Assembly: GCF_024700075.1 (NCBI RefSeq)
Contig: NZ_JAJONE010000001.1
Location: forward strand, 1,178,001 to 1,242,000
DNA length: 64,000 nt
Direction of reading: 5' to 3'
Origin: Hymenobacter sp. J193
GTDB lineage: Bacteria; Bacteroidota; Bacteroidia; Cytophagales; Hymenobacteraceae
The translations under genes and the position numbers were made by a program. A model generated the notes under the pieces. The model worked only from the letters and a program-made list of their open reading frames with translations. It searched no databases and was not told the origin of the DNA. The number at the start of each line of letters is the position of its first letter. The stretch's first letter is position 1. Below are positions 61,298 to 64,000 of the stretch, piece after piece.

Positions 61298-61335
61298 AAA
61301 AAAACACCCTCCGGCCATTATCAGCCAGAGGGTGC
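61298..61335 (-). terminator. Terminator for the Pro/Ala-rich lipoprotein gene
   Basis: On the minus strand GGCACCCTCTGGC pairs with GGCCGGAGGGTG, with a mismatch, and leads into TTTTTTTG. Confidence 0.8.
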
Positions 61336-61357
61336 CGGGCTAACCACCGCAGCCCGG

Positions 61358-61780
61358 TTAGTCTTTGGAAGCAGTGGCAATGCGAAGAATAGCCAGCAAT
61401 GCCCCCACGCCCAGGACAATCCACAAGGCTTTGTTAGACTTGCCTTTGCGCTGCTTAACCGGCTGCAGGGCCACGGCGGCCTCGTGCGCCGGTGCTACAG
61501 TTCTGCGGGGGGTGGCGGGCACAGGGGCCGCCACGGCAGGCGCTGGTCCCATAGCCGGGGCACTGGCCAGCACAGCGGCAGCCTGTTGCGCCGGAGCTGC
61601 CAGGGTAGCCGGCGCTACAGCCACGCTGGCCTGCGGGACATCGGTAGCCGGCGCCGGGGCTACCGGCACTGCCGCATAGGTGGGCACAGCGGGGCGAAAC
61701 GCGTATTCGGCGCGCTGACAGCTGCCCAGCAGGGCGGTCAGCAGCAGGCCGTATAGGAGAGAAGGATATTGGTTACGCAT
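61358..61780 (-). CDS. Ala/Pro-rich lipoprotein with C-terminal membrane helix
   Basis: A 140-residue protein. MRNQYPSLLYGLLLTALLGS ends in a lipobox cysteine. A long Ala/Pro/Val-rich segment (QASVAVAPATLAAPAQQAAA) follows, then a basic stretch (VKQRKGKSNK) and a final membrane helix (ALWIVLGVGALLAILRIA). A lipid anchor plus a transmembrane end might bridge two membranes across the periplasm. No family is recognised. The start at 61780 rather than 61822 gives the signal peptide. Confidence 0.72.
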   Translation of the reverse strand: MRNQYPSLLYGLLLTALLGSCQRAEYAFRPAVPTYAAVPVAPAPATDVPQASVAVAPATLAAPAQQAAAVLASAPAMGPAPAVAAPVPATPRRTVAPAHEAAVALQPVKQRKGKSNKALWIVLGVGALLAILRIATASKD

Positions 61781-61933
61781 ATGAAAAGATAAAAAGTGGC
61801 CCCTCCTGAATCCTATATTCAAGCGGGTGAGCCGAAAGATATAAGTTACGGCGCACCTTCCCCAAGCCGCACCCGGTTATTTCCCGGCTCAGCATCAGCA
61901 GCTTTGCGTAGCTACCACTCCTCTCTGACGCAC

Positions 61934-61968
61934 AAAGCCCCTGGCGCTATCAACACCAGGGGCTTTTT
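61934..61968. terminator. Hairpin terminator beside the Skp-like gene
   Basis: AAAGCCCCTGG pairs with CCAGGGGCTTT around a 12-base loop. A T run follows on the plus strand; on the minus strand it would terminate the Skp-like gene more weakly. Confidence 0.7.
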
Positions 61969-61988
61969 ACAACTACAACGGGTAACCC

Positions 61989-62624
61989 TTACTTCTTCTT
62001 GTAAGCGGCGTTCAGATCGGCCAGCACTTCCTTGGTGATGTCGATGTCTTTGCGGCCGTAGGCTATGGCTCCGCCGGGCGCCGAAATCAGGATGAGGCGG
62101 TAGCCGTTGGCTTTGCCGTAGGCCTCCACCTGCTTGTCTACACGGTCCAGCACCTGCTTCGTCATGCGGGCTTCTTCCTCGGCGGCCTGCTGCTGCAGCT
62201 TCTGCTGCTCCTGCCCGCCCTTGATGCGCTGCATCTCCAGCTGCTGCTCAGTGGCGGCGCGCTGCTCCTGGGTGAGGGCCCCGGCCGTTTGCTGGTACTT
62301 CTGCACCGCGCTCTGGAACTGGCGGCCGATGGCGTCGTTCTGGGCGCTCCACTTTTTCACTTTCGCCTCGAAGCTCTTGCGGGCATCCTTCATGGCCTGG
62401 TAGCCTTCCAGCAGCTTTTCCGATTCCACGTAGGCTACTTTATCGGTGTCGGCTACGGCTTCCAGGGCAGTGGTGGCCTGGCTGGTAGAGTCGGTGCTGA
62501 TGGCTACTTTGCGGGTTGGAGCCGCCGGGGCAGCCGCGGGCTTGCTGGCAAAGTGCAGGTAAAACAATACGGCCACGGCAATGACCAGTACCGCGTCAAT
62601 AACGAGGCGCAAAGGGTTGTTCAT
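61989..62624 (-). CDS. OmpH/Skp-like periplasmic chaperone
   Basis: A 211-residue protein with an N-terminal hydrophobic anchor (LVIDAVLVIAVAVLFYLHF), a Thr/Ala-rich linker and an OmpH domain from about residue 60. The head begins VAYVESEKLLEGYQAMKDAR, followed by long alpha-helical tentacles rich in Lys, Glu and Gln (EQQKLQQQAAEEEARMTKQV), then the terminal strand-helix YRLILISAPGGAIAYG. Skp-type proteins hold unfolded outer membrane proteins in the periplasm. Unlike most Skp proteins it appears membrane-anchored. It is not next to bamA in this window. Confidence 0.88.
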   Translation of the reverse strand: MNNPLRLVIDAVLVIAVAVLFYLHFASKPAAAPAAPTRKVAISTDSTSQATTALEAVADTDKVAYVESEKLLEGYQAMKDARKSFEAKVKKWSAQNDAIGRQFQSAVQKYQQTAGALTQEQRAATEQQLEMQRIKGGQEQQKLQQQAAEEEARMTKQVLDRVDKQVEAYGKANGYRLILISAPGGAIAYGRKDIDITKEVLADLNAAYKKK

Positions 62625-62696
62625 TAGAAAAAGAAAGAAAAAACGGGTAAGCAGCCGGTCAATGGCTCCCCAAAGAAAAGGATTTTCTGGCTGGAT

Positions 62697-62959
62697 GTGA
62701 GGTAATGTGCTAATGTGGAGAATGTGCTTGATGTGCTAATGGTCTGTCATTGCGAGCCAAGCGAAGCAATCCGGCCTTTTCAGAACCAGACACTTTTTTC
62801 TACCACCAAGCCCCTGAAGTGCGCACGTCAGGGCTTGGTGAATTTCAGGGCTTGGTGCATTGCCCAGTACGGATTGCTTCGCTTGGCTCGCAATGACACG
62901 TTCCCATCATCAGCACATCAGCCCATTCTCCACATTAGCACATCAGCACATTACCTCAC
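62697..62959. repeat. Palindromic MITE-like element, copy 3
   Basis: Outer arms GTGAGGTAATGTGCTAATGT and its imperfect complement are built of TGCTAATG-type units. The inner arms TGTCATTGCGAGCCAAGCGA and complement surround a core that aligns with copy 1 on the minus strand (CAATCCG, AACCAGAC/TC, CAGGGCTT, ATTGCCCAG, ACGGATTGC). The right outer arm contains the stop codon of the AstE-like gene (62956-62958). It lies between the AstE-like and Skp-like genes. Confidence 0.82.
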
Positions 62960-64000
62960 ATTAAATCGTCGTCTTCCGGCTCGGGCTCGGTGGCGCGGCT
63001 GGGCTTTTCCTCGAAGGGCGGGCTCAGATCTACCCGGCTGAAGGCGGCATCGGTGCGGCCGATGTGCAGCAGCGCGTCGCCCTGGTTTACCACGGGCATG
63101 TGGTTGAGCCCTACCACGTAGCCGCTCACCATCGACTCCAGCTTCACCGACATCTGCCCGTAGGGGTCGGTGATGGTACCGAACACCTGCCCTTTTTCCA
63201 GGTAGTCGCCCAGCTGCACGTCGCTCCGAAAAAGGCCCGCAAACTTGGCCCGCAGCCAGGTATGGCGGGGGCAGATGATGCCGGGCCGGGCCACCGGGGC
63301 GGCCGGCGGGGCCATGCCCAGGTGGTGCAGTACCCGAAACGTGCCCGCCAGCGCCAGCTCAATCCCAGCCTCGTCAAACCGCAAAGACTCCCCGGTTTCG
63401 TACACAATAATGCGCCTTCCCTCCCGCATGGCGGCCTCGCGCAAGGAGCCCGGCCGCAGCCCCGAGTGCAGCGTGAATGGGGCGCCGAATGCGGCCGCCA
63501 GGGCATCGGTTTCGGCATCTTCGCCCAGCAGGCACCGCACCTGCGGAGCATTGGAGCGGGCCGCTCCACCCGTGTGAAAATCAATGCCGTAGTCGACCAA
63601 AGGCATGATTTCGCGCATGAAGCGGTGGGCCACGCGGCTGGCCAGGGAGCCGCGCGGGTTGCCTGGAAATGAGCGGTTCACGTCCTTGCCGTCGGGCACC
63701 TCGCGGGAGAAGTTCAGGAAGCCGTAAATGTTGAGCAGGGGAATGGCAATGATGGAGCCCCGCAGTGGCCGCAGCAGCTCCCGCCGGATCAGGCGCCGGA
63801 TGGTTTCCACCCCGTTCACCTCGTCGCCGTGCATGCCCGCCATCAGCAGCACCGTGGGGCCGGGCTCCGAGGAGCGGTACACGTTCACGGGCACATCAAT
63901 GACGGTGCCCGAGGGCAGCTTGGAAATCACCAGCCGCGTGGTGGCCCGCTCGCCCGGCTTAATGGTGAGGCCATTGAGGTGAAAATCGGCGGGTGCAACA
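62956..64000 (-). CDS. Succinylglutamate desuccinylase/aspartoacylase-family zinc hydrolase, start outside the window
   Basis: At least 347 residues; the frame stays open to base 64000, so the true start lies beyond the right edge and an internal GTG near 63930 is not the start. LLMAGMHGDEVNGVETIRRL carries the His and Glu zinc ligands, KDVNRSFPGNPRG the substrate arginine motif and DYGIDFHTGG the third ligand. A C-terminal beta domain (LGDYLEKGQVFGTITDPYGQ) resembles the extra domain of AstE/AspA-type enzymes lacking a defined substrate. The tail is acidic (PEPEDDDLM). The stop codon is inside a palindromic repeat. Confidence 0.9.
   Translation of the reverse strand, partial: VAPADFHLNGLTIKPGERATTRLVISKLPSGTVIDVPVNVYRSSEPGPTVLLMAGMHGDEVNGVETIRRLIRRELLRPLRGSIIAIPLLNIYGFLNFSREVPDGKDVNRSFPGNPRGSLASRVAHRFMREIMPLVDYGIDFHTGGAARSNAPQVRCLLGEDAETDALAAAFGAPFTLHSGLRPGSLREAAMREGRRIIVYETGESLRFDEAGIELALAGTFRVLHHLGMAPPAAPVARPGIICPRHTWLRAKFAGLFRSDVQLGDYLEKGQVFGTITDPYGQMSVKLESMVSGYVVGLNHMPVVNQGDALLHIGRTDAAFSRVDLSPPFEEKPSRATEPEPEDDDLM

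Noticed and set aside
1..64000. tRNA, rRNA or riboswitch genes
   Set aside because: No cloverleaf-type sequence with a recognisable T-arm and no conserved riboswitch core was seen by eye; a tRNAscan/Infernal run would be decisive.

Overview
The window is a GC-rich chromosomal segment that looks like a Hymenobacter-type member of the Bacteroidota (Cytophagales). The case for this rests on secreted proteins with C-terminal type IX secretion sorting domains, a TonB-dependent receptor paired with a DUF4249 lipoprotein, several upstream boxes matching the Bacteroidota -7 element TAnnTTTG, Uma2 and DUF2339 proteins, and many short palindromic intergenic repeats. The genus is inferred from overall resemblance; no rRNA or tRNA gene was seen.

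Layout. 1-8.9 kb: end of an aldolase-like gene, acylphosphatase, a TrmH RNA methyltransferase, a CHASE3-type histidine kinase with a response regulator, an endonuclease III-like glycosylase, small conserved proteins, a ZIP transporter and an ammonium transporter. 9-16.4 kb: a TPR-AAA ATPase, a TPR membrane protein and a very large DUF2339 membrane protein. 16.4-23 kb: an M28 peptidase, the proline genes proB and proA separated by a palindromic repeat element, a small serine hydrolase, threonine synthase and a LysR regulator. 23-28 kb is the accessory island of the window: an intact IS5-family element with a 3-bp target duplication, a Uma2 nuclease, AT-richer orphan genes, a GC-rich palindrome and two same-orientation MITE-like elements bracketing an XRE regulator with a repeated candidate operator. 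28-38.5 kb: an alpha-2-macroglobulin (thioester GCLEQ), a membrane-anchored small protein, a secreted protein resembling two chagasin-like inhibitor domains, a second Uma2 gene and penicillin-binding protein 1C. This looks like an expanded cell-envelope protease-defence locus. 38.5-45 kb: two frameshifted genes (glycine-zipper protein, MFS transporter), a DUF4440 lipoprotein and a large GH16 beta-glucanase with internal repeats. 45-50 kb: rmlD, then the two partners of an uncharacterised DNA repair pair (TIGR03915-like protein and radical SAM protein), separated by an alpha/beta hydrolase and a tiny Cys-rich ORF. 50-64 kb: envelope genes (Omp85-like protein, tandem T9SS cargo paralogs, TonB receptor plus DUF4249, Skp/OmpH-like chaperone), the CvfB RNA-binding protein and, off the right edge, an AstE/AspA-type zinc hydrolase.

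The most notable observations are the A2M/inhibitor/PBP1C neighbourhood, the split repair pair whose radical SAM member ends in a sliding-clamp-like motif, the MITE-bracketed XRE gene, three diverged copies of a palindromic element (one filling the proB-proA gap), and three apparent one-base losses in homopolymers near the N-termini of genes. All coordinates and residue numbers were counted by eye; family assignments come from recognised motifs, not from database searches.
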